29,141 nt of DNA from JBAYGJ01 sp041666685 (GTDB taxonomy: Bacteria > Patescibacteriota > Patescibacteriia > UBA10025 > JAHIVO01), in contig JBAYGJ010000009.1 in NCBI GenBank assembly GCA_041666685.1, positions 1 to 29,141 of the forward strand, written 5' to 3'. Position numbers and translations under genes: made by a program. A model generated the notes under the pieces. That model saw nothing but the letters and a program-made list of their open reading frames with translations, did no database searches and was not told the DNA's origin. Below, in pieces: positions 15,381 to 22,469 of the stretch. The stretch's first letter is position 1, and each line of letters begins with the position of its first letter.

Positions 15381-15926
15381 ATGAACAAAAAAACCTACTG
15401 GGCACTGCCGGTCATCGCGATTTTGGCCATTGCCTTTATCGTGTCCGGCTGTACAAGCTCCTCAGAAAAAGTCGCGGAAAAAGTAACGGAAAAGGCCATT
15501 GAAAAAGCCACCAACGGGGCAGCCGACGTGGATCTGGACAACAACAGCGTAACTATTAATACAAATGGTGGATCATACCAGGCAGGTGACGATGTAAAAT
15601 TGCCGGACAGCTTCCCGTCAGACATCTATGTTATCAGCGGCACGATCAAAGCAGCCATGACTCAGCAAACAAACGACTCCTTCATTGTTTCCATTGAAAC
15701 GTCCAAATCGGTCACTGAAGCAAAAACTGCCTACGAACAAGAAATAGCGGATAACGGCTGGACCATTACCACTAATATGCTCTATAGCGGTGCGGTCACC
15801 CTGATGGCTGAGAAAAGCAACCGGACTCTGGGCATTGGCATTTCCGAGCTCGATGGGAAAACCACGGTTAGTATCAATACCTCAACAACTCCCGCGGATA
15901 CTACGGCTACCCCTGATGACAATTAA
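15381..15926 (+). CDS. Lipoprotein of unknown function
   Basis: 181 residues. A lipoprotein signal peptide is clear: basic NKK, hydrophobic residues 6-20, and a lipobox ending in VSGC with Cys24 as the lipidated residue. A helical KVAEKVTEKAIEKA stalk follows. A globular part (about 65-165) contains a VTEAKTAYEQEIADNGW segment like small lipoproteins that follow a beta-alpha-beta pattern, and the tail is Thr/Ala/Pro rich. It is presumably attached to the outer face of the cytoplasmic membrane. No ribosome site is seen before ATG 15381. Confidence 0.8.
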   Translation: MNKKTYWALPVIAILAIAFIVSGCTSSSEKVAEKVTEKAIEKATNGAADVDLDNNSVTINTNGGSYQAGDDVKLPDSFPSDIYVISGTIKAAMTQQTNDSFIVSIETSKSVTEAKTAYEQEIADNGWTITTNMLYSGAVTLMAEKSNRTLGIGISELDGKTTVSINTSTTPADTTATPDDN

Positions 15927-15965
15927 CGGCCACGCTTGAGCACTAAATACTAATTTTCAATTCAT

Positions 15966-16730
15966 ATGCCGCTCGACCAACTCCAGAACCCAACGCCATC
16001 CTCTTCCGCGTCCTTACCGTCCGAAAACAGGACTCCCGCTGCCTCCCCAAAAAAACGCCATTTTTTCCGTAACCTGTTCATTACACTCCTGGTGATAATC
16101 GTCATCGTTGCCATTGGCGTATCCGCAACAGGCGTATATGCGGTCCCAGGAATATCCGGCATATTCGGCATGAACAAGCCGAAAGACCTGGGTGTCACAT
16201 ACAGTGCCGCTGACCTGACTACCCTCGGCCAAAAAATCCCCCTTACGATTTCCAAAGACCGAGTCAGTTATGGCGGTGATCCGGCCACAATCTTTACAGG
16301 CACCGTGCCGGTCGATACGCAGAACACTTCGGCAGAAATAACCGCATTCCTCAACCGCTTCAGCGTGGCCGGGGGGCCAATCAGCGACACGCAGGTACGG
16401 ATGATCGAGGGCGGCGTCGAAGTATCCGGAATGTTGAACATGTACGTCAAAGCACCCGCCTACGCAAAAGTGATGATCACACGGACAAGCGAAAAGAGCG
16501 TGGCTATCGACATCCAGTCCGCCAAAATCGGCGCGATCAGCGTACCGGCCAACTACCTGAAACAGGCCAATGACTGGGCGAACAAGAAGGTAAATGAACG
16601 CATGGCCAGCACACCCGGATTCAGCATGACCCAACTCGAGTACCACGATGGATATGATATATTCAAGGGCTCTGTGCCAAAAGATGTAAAATCCGCAGCC
16701 GGCGGATGGACTGATCTTATCCTAAAATAA
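15966..16730 (+). CDS. Single-pass membrane protein, extracytoplasmic domain unknown
   Basis: 254 residues. A Pro/Ser-rich start (1-27) and a basic KKRH cluster precede one membrane helix (about 36-58). The exterior region of ~190 residues carries two similar-looking alpha/beta portions and no cysteine or catalytic motif. It follows the lipoprotein gene by 39 nt without a terminator, so the two may be co-transcribed and work together at the cell surface. There is no ribosome site before ATG 15966. The family is not recognised. Confidence 0.7.
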   Translation: MPLDQLQNPTPSSSASLPSENRTPAASPKKRHFFRNLFITLLVIIVIVAIGVSATGVYAVPGISGIFGMNKPKDLGVTYSAADLTTLGQKIPLTISKDRVSYGGDPATIFTGTVPVDTQNTSAEITAFLNRFSVAGGPISDTQVRMIEGGVEVSGMLNMYVKAPAYAKVMITRTSEKSVAIDIQSAKIGAISVPANYLKQANDWANKKVNERMASTPGFSMTQLEYHDGYDIFKGSVPKDVKSAAGGWTDLILK

Positions 16731-16751
16731 AATAACTAAAAAAATGATACG

Positions 16752-16776
16752 AGCCCCACGGTAACGGGGGGCTTTT
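16752..16776 (+). terminator. Terminator before the heliorhodopsin gene
   Basis: A 6-bp AGCCCC/GGGGCT stem (16752-16757 with 16768-16773) and a short T run. Confidence 0.7.
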
Positions 16777-16792
16777 GTCATAAATGCACGTT

Positions 16793-16821
16793 TTTACACG
16801 GACTGGAAAAAATAGTATAAT
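16793..16821 (+). promoter_or_regulatory. Promoter of the heliorhodopsin operon
   Basis: TTTACA (16793-16798), 17-nt spacer and perfect TATAAT (16816-16821). The expected leader is ~23 nt and has no ribosome site. Confidence 0.75.
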
Positions 16822-16850
16822 TATCTTATTAATCATTGATTCAAAAACGT

Positions 16851-17648
16851 ATGGAAACCCCCAACCAAACCCAACCTGACAATGAAATTAAAATCAAAAA
16901 GCTGCGACGCTTCAATATTATTATGGCCTTCCTCCATGCCATTCAGGGCGTGGTGATGCTGGTCATAAGCTCTGATTTTTCCCTGCCGGTCACCACGGCC
17001 TTCGTCAAAATGAACTTTGCGTCAGGCAAACTGGAGCCGGTAATAAATACTCTATTTGATCTGCGTATCGGCCCTCTCGTCGCCGCCTTCCTGTTCCTGT
17101 CGGCCATTGCACATTTTTGCATCTCACTCGTCCCCGGGATCAACGCCTGGTACAACCGCAACCTGCTCAAAGGCGCCAATTACGCCCGCTGGGTTGAATA
17201 CGCCTTCAGCTCCTCAATCATGATGATTGTGATCGCCATGCTGGTCGGCGTGTATGACGGTATCGCCCTGATGCTTATCTTCTTCCTTAATGCCATGATG
17301 ATCCTCTTCGGCTGGATGATGGAGTTACACAACCAAACAACCCAAAAAACAAATTGGACATCATATATTTTTGGCTGCATCGCCGGCATCATCCCCTGGG
17401 TGGCAGTCGGACTGTACCTCTTCAACGCGGGCGAAGGTGATGCAAAAGCTCCAACATTCGTCTACTGGATATACTTTTCTATCTTCCTGTTCTTCAACAG
17501 CTTTGCCATCAACCAGGTCCTACAATACAAAAAAGTCGGCAAATGGCGGGACTATCTGTATGGCGAGCGAGCATACATTATCCTGAGCCTGGTGGCCAAA
17601 TCATTGCTGGCCTGGCAGGTGTTTGCCGGGACGTTGCGGCCGGTGTAA
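16851..17648 (+). CDS. Heliorhodopsin
   Basis: 265 residues with seven hydrophobic segments (about 21-41, 73-95, 111-133, 136-157, 170-191, 202-226, 238-259). The last helix reads LSLVAKSLLAWQVFAGTL, the heliorhodopsin signature, with Lys250 expected to bind retinal; Ser246 lies four residues earlier. Glu116 in RWVEYAFSSS is the likely Schiff-base counterion, and His29 and His88 probably match the two conserved buried histidines. The cytoplasmic stretch YKKVGKWRDYLYGER is also typical. Heliorhodopsins are retinal proteins with inverted membrane orientation and a long photocycle, thought to sense light rather than pump ions. ATG 16851 is preferred over TTG 16836. No retinal-making gene lies in the window. 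Confidence 0.93.
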   Translation: METPNQTQPDNEIKIKKLRRFNIIMAFLHAIQGVVMLVISSDFSLPVTTAFVKMNFASGKLEPVINTLFDLRIGPLVAAFLFLSAIAHFCISLVPGINAWYNRNLLKGANYARWVEYAFSSSIMMIVIAMLVGVYDGIALMLIFFLNAMMILFGWMMELHNQTTQKTNWTSYIFGCIAGIIPWVAVGLYLFNAGEGDAKAPTFVYWIYFSIFLFFNSFAINQVLQYKKVGKWRDYLYGERAYIILSLVAKSLLAWQVFAGTLRPV

Positions 17649-17651
17649 CAA

Positions 17652-17984
17652 ATGCGCATTTGGGACGTTGACCCGAAAATTCTCTGTCAGAAGCACCTGG
17701 TGGCCGAACACCGGGAGCTTCATGCAGTCTGGACGGTAATAACCAAGAATAGACAGGGCTACAGCAGCCATCCAGAAACTTTACGGTGGCATGGCAAACT
17801 GGCCGCTTTATATTACCGGCATGAACGGTTGGTGCGGGAATTTATCCGACGTGGATATCACCACTATACTCCCCTAAATAAAAAACTGGCCACAGGCAGT
17901 AAATTCCAGCGTCAATATGTGGACCACCCTCAAAAACAGCTTAGGATCCTCCGGGCCAAGCCGTGCGGCTGTCCGCATAAATAA
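17652..17984 (+). CDS. Pyrimidine-dimer DNA glycosylase (T4 endonuclease V-like)
   Basis: 110 residues resembling the Pyr_excise family. The segment KHLVAEHREL (14-23) aligns with QHLMAEYREL of T4 endonuclease V, keeping the catalytic Glu (Glu22) and the neighbouring Arg21. The later GKLAALYYRHERLVREF helix and RRGYHHYTPL (67-76) match the family too. In T4 the N-terminal amine of Thr2 attacks the sugar; in this alignment Met1 takes that place and Arg2 matches Arg3, so the amine of Met1 would be the nucleophile. The enzyme would cut cyclobutane pyrimidine dimers made by ultraviolet light. It starts 3 nt after the heliorhodopsin stop, so the two form an operon. Confidence 0.8.
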   Translation: MRIWDVDPKILCQKHLVAEHRELHAVWTVITKNRQGYSSHPETLRWHGKLAALYYRHERLVREFIRRGYHHYTPLNKKLATGSKFQRQYVDHPQKQLRILRAKPCGCPHK

Positions 17985-17987
17985 AAT

Positions 17988-18018
17988 AGCGGGCGTTCTC
18001 GAGATGAGTTCGCCCGCT
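17988..18018 (-). terminator. Terminator between convergent genes
   Basis: Stem 17988-17995 with 18011-18018, plus an inner CTC/GAG step. The minus-strand side runs into ATTTTATTT, a good T tract, while the plus side is T-poor, so it works best for the 18038 gene. Confidence 0.7.
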
Positions 18019-18037
18019 TCGTATTGTCGGTGGATTA

Positions 18038-18349
18038 CTACTCCACCAATTTAATAGTGCCAATCCGCTTCACCGTATGGAAATAACCTTCGAATTTACG
18101 GCGCATGCCGTTCGGCGCCATCTTGTCCGGCAACATCGCATAACCTGTGATCAGCCAGGATTCACGGCTACCGTCCTCGATAGCCAGCGAACTAATGCTG
18201 CACTTGAGCAAGAACCGCCCGCCGCCCTCGTCAGTCAAGTCGATGACGAAATCAACGTCATCGACAAGTTTCCGACCCTTGAGCAAGGCAATGCCCAAGT
18301 CAAGCTTGCTCGGGCCATTGTGGATGTCATACAGTTTTCCGGTTTCCAT
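18038..18349 (-). CDS. 103-residue hypothetical protein
   Basis: A soluble, mostly beta protein with no cysteine cluster or catalytic motif; a single Cys lies near residue 50. AAGGAGG lies 7 nt before ATG 18349 and fixes the start. The C-terminal part is basic (RRKFEGYFHTVKRIGTIKL) and could bind nucleic acid or a membrane. The gene has a ~120-nt leader able to form several hairpins. I recognise no family. Confidence 0.75.
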   Translation of the reverse strand: METGKLYDIHNGPSKLDLGIALLKGRKLVDDVDFVIDLTDEGGGRFLLKCSISSLAIEDGSRESWLITGYAMLPDKMAPNGMRRKFEGYFHTVKRIGTIKLVE

Positions 18350-18470
18350 ACAGAAACCTCCTTATAAAAAGAATGGGCGGTGAGTTGGTGCACCACCGCA
18401 TAACACCCTTCTCTGCAGATCCTACAGAGGACCGCACCATACGATGCGGAATTGGAATCAATGAACAATA
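18350..18470 (-). promoter_or_regulatory. Structured 5' leader of the 103-residue protein gene
   Basis: The minus-strand leader can fold into consecutive hairpins: CCGCA/TGCGG, CTCTG/CAGAG and GCGGTG/CACCGC. The single-stranded stretch TTCTTTTTATAAGGAGG with the ribosome site comes last. It matches no riboswitch class I know. Confidence 0.45.
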
Positions 18471-18477
18471 ACCAGAC

Positions 18478-18506
18478 ATACTACCACTGGATTATGTTTT
18501 TGTCAA
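18478..18506 (-). promoter_or_regulatory. Promoter of the 103-residue protein gene
   Basis: Minus strand: TTGACA (18506-18501), 17-nt spacer, TAGTAT (18483-18478). It is back to back with the plus promoter at 18528. Confidence 0.75.
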
Positions 18507-18527
18507 CCCCCTAGCTGATCACCTGTC

Positions 18528-18556
18528 TTGACACCACTACATTCCTATGCTATTAT
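18528..18556 (+). promoter_or_regulatory. Promoter of the 75-residue protein gene
   Basis: TTGACA (18528-18533), 17-nt spacer, TATTAT (18551-18556). The leader of ~80 nt contains a GCTTCT/AGAAGC hairpin and an AACCC/GGGTT hairpin before AAGGAGG. Confidence 0.75.
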
Positions 18557-18640
18557 TGAAAGCTTCTTTTTTTGGTATACTAGAAGCAACCCAATAGGGT
18601 TTTCGTACCTCACAACATTCAAGGATCAAGGAGGATCTTC

Positions 18641-18868
18641 ATGAGTAAAACTCATGAATCAGCTCCAAAACCAACTCCACAAGAGCTGGAAATGGAAGCT
18701 ACCCGTAGGCTGAATAAGGCTGGCTTTGACGAGGATGGCCTGCCAATTCGACCGCCCGAAAGCGTGGAAGCGTATCACCCGATAACGCCAATCCACACAA
18801 TCGACCGTCAGGTGGCCGATCCGCAAGGAACGGCTTTCCTCACCCTGGCGGAACCGCCGCAATGGTAA
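18641..18868 (+). CDS. 75-residue hypothetical protein
   Basis: A small hydrophilic, proline-rich protein, probably partly disordered. It opens with a helix (about 12-28, TPQELEMEATRRLNKAGF), then DEDGLPIRPPE and an extended C-terminal part. AAGGAGG 6 nt upstream of ATG 18641 makes it a convincing gene, and it has its own strong promoter and terminator. It may be highly expressed. The function is unknown. Confidence 0.75.
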   Translation: MSKTHESAPKPTPQELEMEATRRLNKAGFDEDGLPIRPPESVEAYHPITPIHTIDRQVADPQGTAFLTLAEPPQW

Positions 18869-18906
18869 AATGGTAATCAGAAGCATCTAGAACTTCTGAC
18901 AACCGA

Positions 18907-18937
18907 CCCTGGACGCATGACGCGACCAGGGTTTTTT
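18907..18937 (+). terminator. Terminator of the 75-residue protein gene
   Basis: CCCTGG/CCAGGG (18907-18912 with 18926-18931) with an inner CGC/GCG step, followed by six T. Confidence 0.88.
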
Positions 18938-18959
18938 ATTTTAAATACAATTAACTAAC

Positions 18960-19152
18960 CGCCCATGTAAAAAAATGTTACGAAAAAGGAGCGAAGAGGA
19001 GCGTTCCTGAAGTGTAACGAAAGGAGCCGATCCCACTCGAGTGGAGCGGTTGTGGGTCGGCAACGACGATGAGCCCTTTTGCGTTAATTTTTTGCCAGGG
19101 CGACGATTCTTTTCCGTCACTTTTCTTGTCGTCAAGAAAAGTGACAAGTAAA
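18960..19152 (+). repeat. Dispersed structured repeat, copy B
   Basis: Second copy of the element at 741-945, in the same orientation and again just after a gene terminator. It shows the same 5' block, an inner inverted repeat (19026-19036 with 19052-19061, one bulge), the same core (about 19062-19115) and a perfect terminal hairpin (19116-19128 with 19133-19145, 13 bp, loop TCGT). The terminal arms start GTCAC/GTGAC here and GTTAC/GTAAC in copy A. Confidence 0.7.
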
Positions 19153-19223
19153 ATATATCCCCACTACTCTTTAATTTTATCCTATTAGCTGATTATGATT
19201 ATTTTATGGTAAAATATAGCCAT

Positions 19224-20357
19224 ATGAAACACGTCGTATTCTCGGGCATACAGCCCTCCGGACAGCTCCATATCGGCAACTATTTCGGTGCCCTGAAAGG
19301 GTGGCTGGAACTGCAGGCTGATCCGAATAATGACTGTATTTTCGCTGTAGTGGACTACCACGCCCTGACTGAGGGCCCGAAGCCAGCCGACCTGCGCCAG
19401 CGCATTTTTGACGTGTCTGCGGATTTCCTGGCTGCCGGACTGGATCCGCACCAGAGCACCATCCTCATCCAGTCATTCGTCACGGAGCACACCGACCTGG
19501 CCTGGATCCTCAATTGCGTCACCCCGGTCACCTGGCTTGAGCGCGTCCCGACATTCAAGGACAAAGCCCAGCAATACCGCCAGAACATCAACATGGGCCT
19601 CCTGGATTACCCAGTACTGATGACGGCAGACATCCTGCTGTACAAGGCGACAGTCGTGCCCGTCGGCCAGGATCAGTTTGCCCACCTGGAGCTGGCCCGA
19701 GAAATCGCCCGTGCGTTCAACGCCAAATACGGCCAGACATTCCCCGAACCCAAAGAGCGGATTACCCTGACGCCGAAAATCATGAGCCTGACCGACCCGA
19801 CAAAAAAAATGAGTAAGAGTTATGGCGATAAATCATGCCTGTATATGAACGATTCGCCTGAAACCACAGCCGCGAAAATCAAATCTATGACCACCATCAC
19901 CGGCGACGAAAAAGACGTGATCAGCGCCTTTCTCAACCTGACCAAGGAAATCCACCAGGAATTCAAGGACCTGGGCAAGAGATACCTGGCGGACCGCGAA
20001 TTGCGTACTGAGGACGACCTGGAAAAACTGGACAAGAAATGGGGCGATGCCAAATTCAGGCAATTTATGGCGCTCTACAACTTTTATATGCTCCTGTACA
20101 TCTTCGGCGAACAGGCTGACCGCAAGAAATTCCTGAGTGCACTGGAAAAGAATACCGTAAAATTTTCAGAATACAAACAGCTCCTGGCTGATAAAATATC
20201 CACCTACCCCGACTTCGTCAGCTTCAGAAAAAAGCGGGCCGAGCTGGTCACCCACCCGGAAAAAGTCTGGGACACGCTGCGTCATGGGAGCGAACGGGCC
20301 CATGCCATCGCCAAACAAAACATCTCTGAGATCAGGCACAAAGTCGGATTGACGTAA
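19224..20357 (+). CDS. trpS: Tryptophan--tRNA ligase
   Basis: 377 residues. This class I synthetase charges tRNA(Trp). The HIGH-type motif is HIGN (16-19), and the second signature KMSKS is at 195-199. ADILLYKATVVPVGQDQ and HLELAREIAR are typical of TrpRS. It is somewhat longer than the ~330 of common bacterial TrpRS because of an extension around 215-330. ATG 19224 is preferred over GTA-adjacent ATG 19206, since a TAAAAT box at 19210-19215 lies 8 nt before it, suggesting leaderless mRNA. It stands alone, just downstream of repeat copy B. Confidence 0.96.
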   Translation: MKHVVFSGIQPSGQLHIGNYFGALKGWLELQADPNNDCIFAVVDYHALTEGPKPADLRQRIFDVSADFLAAGLDPHQSTILIQSFVTEHTDLAWILNCVTPVTWLERVPTFKDKAQQYRQNINMGLLDYPVLMTADILLYKATVVPVGQDQFAHLELAREIARAFNAKYGQTFPEPKERITLTPKIMSLTDPTKKMSKSYGDKSCLYMNDSPETTAAKIKSMTTITGDEKDVISAFLNLTKEIHQEFKDLGKRYLADRELRTEDDLEKLDKKWGDAKFRQFMALYNFYMLLYIFGEQADRKKFLSALEKNTVKFSEYKQLLADKISTYPDFVSFRKKRAELVTHPEKVWDTLRHGSERAHAIAKQNISEIRHKVGLT

Positions 20358-20387
20358 ATCAACGCTGAATGAGCCCTGGACTACCCT

Positions 20388-20416
20388 TGACCAGAGGGTT
20401 GTTTTAACGTACAGTA
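20388..20416 (+). promoter_or_regulatory. Promoter of the GalT-like gene
   Basis: TTGACC (20388-20393), 17-nt spacer, TACAGT (20411-20416). The -35 box lies inside an imperfect CCCTGG/CCAGAGGG hairpin that may end trpS transcripts. Confidence 0.6.
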
Positions 20417-20462
20417 CGGCAAAAGATAGCTCATTACCAATTTCCAAAAAAGCGAGGTTTAC

Positions 20463-21563
20463 ATGGTATTCGAAAGACACGTCATCACCAATGACCATAA
20501 ACAATTGCGTCGTGATCCGCTGACGGGTCGTTGGGTAAAATTAATCCCAACTGGCGACAAGCGGTTACGGGAAATTTTCGGCCGTTGGCGTTCACGGAAC
20601 AATAACGCAATCACCCCGACACATGTCGAGGGGTGCTATTGTTGTCCCGACCATCCTGAACTCACCAATCCCCCGATTCTCCACCAATACACGCCGCATG
20701 GCACGTTGACAGTGACGACTCCCAAGCAGGACTTGAATGTTACAATTTTCGAGGAGCCCGTCCGCGAACCAGACGGCCTCTACGACCGAATGACGCCTGT
20801 CGGCATCGACGAAACCATCATCATGGGAGATAACCATGCCGTCCGGCTCACGGAATTACCGGCAGATTTTCTGTCCGCCAGCCTGTCGGTCTGCCGTGAC
20901 CGGATACGCGACCTGAACCAGAACCGGTGCCTCCAAAATTTCATGTTTTGGACCGAAGGCAACTACTACGACGAATCCATGGGGACATACAGACATCCCT
21001 GTTGGCACATCAACTCAGAAGCGCATGTTCTCAGAAGAATTGAGGAAGAAATCGGGGGGTGTATGCACTATTACTTCCCGCCCCAGGAGAAAGAACGCTG
21101 CCTGATCTGTGACCTGATTCGGTTTGAACAGGAAAAATCGGTGAGAGTCATTTGGCAAAGTGACCACCACCTGGTCTGGGCGCCGTATGCTGCTCGCTAC
21201 CCATTCGAAATTTGGATCGCCCCCCTCCGACACGGGGCTTTCTTCCAGGAAAACCCCGAAGTCCGCGATCTGTCCATGCTGATAAAGCGCGCACTCACTC
21301 AGCTTGAGGGTTACTTCGGCCCGCATTACTTGTACACAGTCACTCTGCATAGCGGGCCCAGAAAATTCGGCTCCTATGATTCCGAAAAAATCGCACAGGC
21401 CTACCATTGGCGCCTCAGGATTGTACCGTTTCTCGGTCCGAGCTCGATGCGGGCTCATGTTAAGGGAGAAAACGAACACGTGGTATTCCCTGAAGTGGCG
21501 GCACGCCTCCTCATGATGCCCTCTCAGGACATCGAGGCCTGGCTCCAAGCTAAGGATGAATGA
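20463..21563 (+). CDS. GalT-like (HIT superfamily) nucleotidyltransferase with altered active site
   Basis: 366 residues, two-lobed as in galactose-1-phosphate uridylyltransferase. The N-terminal RRDPLTGRWVKL and CYCCPDHP (probable zinc-binding pair), a second CLICD pair near residue 220, and PFEIWIAP near 260 all fit the family, as does YHWRLRIVPF near 318. The place of the catalytic HPHxQ motif is taken by HPCWH, so the nucleophilic second His would be Cys and the Gln would be His. The activity may therefore differ from the usual UMP/AMP transfer, and the substrate is unknown. GAGG 5 nt before ATG 20463 is a weak ribosome site. The gene is monocistronic. Confidence 0.78.
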   Translation: MVFERHVITNDHKQLRRDPLTGRWVKLIPTGDKRLREIFGRWRSRNNNAITPTHVEGCYCCPDHPELTNPPILHQYTPHGTLTVTTPKQDLNVTIFEEPVREPDGLYDRMTPVGIDETIIMGDNHAVRLTELPADFLSASLSVCRDRIRDLNQNRCLQNFMFWTEGNYYDESMGTYRHPCWHINSEAHVLRRIEEEIGGCMHYYFPPQEKERCLICDLIRFEQEKSVRVIWQSDHHLVWAPYAARYPFEIWIAPLRHGAFFQENPEVRDLSMLIKRALTQLEGYFGPHYLYTVTLHSGPRKFGSYDSEKIAQAYHWRLRIVPFLGPSSMRAHVKGENEHVVFPEVAARLLMMPSQDIEAWLQAKDE

Positions 21564-21604
21564 GCTGTGTCATCAAAAATTGCACACTAATGCCCAAAAA
21601 AACG

Positions 21605-21632
21605 CCCGCCTGCTCAGCAGACGGGTTTTTAT
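21605..21632 (+). terminator. Bidirectional terminator between the GalT-like gene and efp
   Basis: CCCG-CTGCT pairs with AGCAG-CGGG around single mismatches (21605-21614 with 21616-21625), followed by a T run; the A-rich left side can serve efp on the minus strand. Confidence 0.75.
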
Positions 21633-21643
21633 TTTTTAACGAA

Positions 21644-22204
21644 TTACGCCTTTCCTACGTACTCGCCCGTTTCGGTACTCACTACCACCATCTCGTCCTG
21701 TTTGATGAATAGCGGCACGTTGATTTCCAGGCCGGTTTCCAGCGTGGCCGGTTTCAAAACCGAACCCTGCGCCGTATCGCCCCTCACGCCCGGTGCGGTC
21801 ATGGTCACTTTCAGGGTAATTTTTTTCGGCAATTCTATCGCGATCGGCGCATCATTGAAATTCAAAACCTCAACCTCAGTATTTTCCTTGAGATAATCCT
21901 TCTTCTCGCCGAGCTGCGCTTCTGTCACGAAAAACTGATCATAGGTCTCCGCATCCATGAAGAAATAACGATCCGCTTCACGATAGAGATAATTAGCTTT
22001 GGACTTGCGGATATCAGCCTCTTCCAGTTTTTCCTGGCCTTTAAACGTCTCCTCCAAAACCCGGCCGGTTTTGAGGTTTTTCAGGGACGTCCGCATAATC
22101 CCTTTTGACTGGGCCATTTTTATGAAGCTATGCTTCATGACTACATACGGATCGCCCTGGTAAACCAAATAGGCGCCAGCGCGCAAATCGTTGATGGATA
22201 GCAT
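21644..22204 (-). CDS. efp: Translation elongation factor P
   Basis: 186 residues, three beta-barrel domains. EF-P enters the ribosome E-site to relieve stalling at polyproline. The C-terminal signature (LEINVPLFIKQ, then STETGEY) is well kept. In the domain I tip loop, an ungapped alignment with E. coli (EFVKPGKGQ) gives SFIKMAQSK, so the modified Lys34 is replaced by Gln32 and the PGKG turn is lost; a Lys lies two residues further on. It starts 3 nt after rpsR and is the last gene of the rpsF-ssb-rpsR-efp operon. Confidence 0.96.
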   Translation of the reverse strand: MLSINDLRAGAYLVYQGDPYVVMKHSFIKMAQSKGIMRTSLKNLKTGRVLEETFKGQEKLEEADIRKSKANYLYREADRYFFMDAETYDQFFVTEAQLGEKKDYLKENTEVEVLNFNDAPIAIELPKKITLKVTMTAPGVRGDTAQGSVLKPATLETGLEINVPLFIKQDEMVVVSTETGEYVGKA

Positions 22205-22207
22205 AAA

Positions 22208-22456
22208 TTATCGGGTCGTATAGGGAATCAAAGCCATAAACCGGGCCCGTTTGACTGCCTGGGCCAGCATCCGCTGGTGTTTTGAGCAGATTCCGGTTTT
22301 CTTTCGGGGTAAAATCTTTGCATACGAAGAAAGATATTTCTGCATGACCCTGACCTCTCGATACTCCAGATCATCGATGCCGTTCGTACAGAAATGGCAC
22401 GCTTTATTCACGACTGGGCGGGGATTATTATTCTTGTTATTTCTCATCATTGGCAT
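22208..22456 (-). CDS. rpsR: 30S ribosomal protein S18
   Basis: 82 residues, typical length. KACHFCTNGI, then DYR-like YREVRVMQKYLS, KILPRKKTGICSKHQR and AVKRARFMALIPY are family signatures. It binds the 30S platform together with S6. The N-terminus is Asn-rich. It follows ssb by 13 nt and precedes efp by 3 nt. Confidence 0.97.
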   Translation of the reverse strand: MPMMRNNKNNNPRPVVNKACHFCTNGIDDLEYREVRVMQKYLSSYAKILPRKKTGICSKHQRMLAQAVKRARFMALIPYTTR

Positions 22457-22469
22457 AAGTGTTCAGGTA

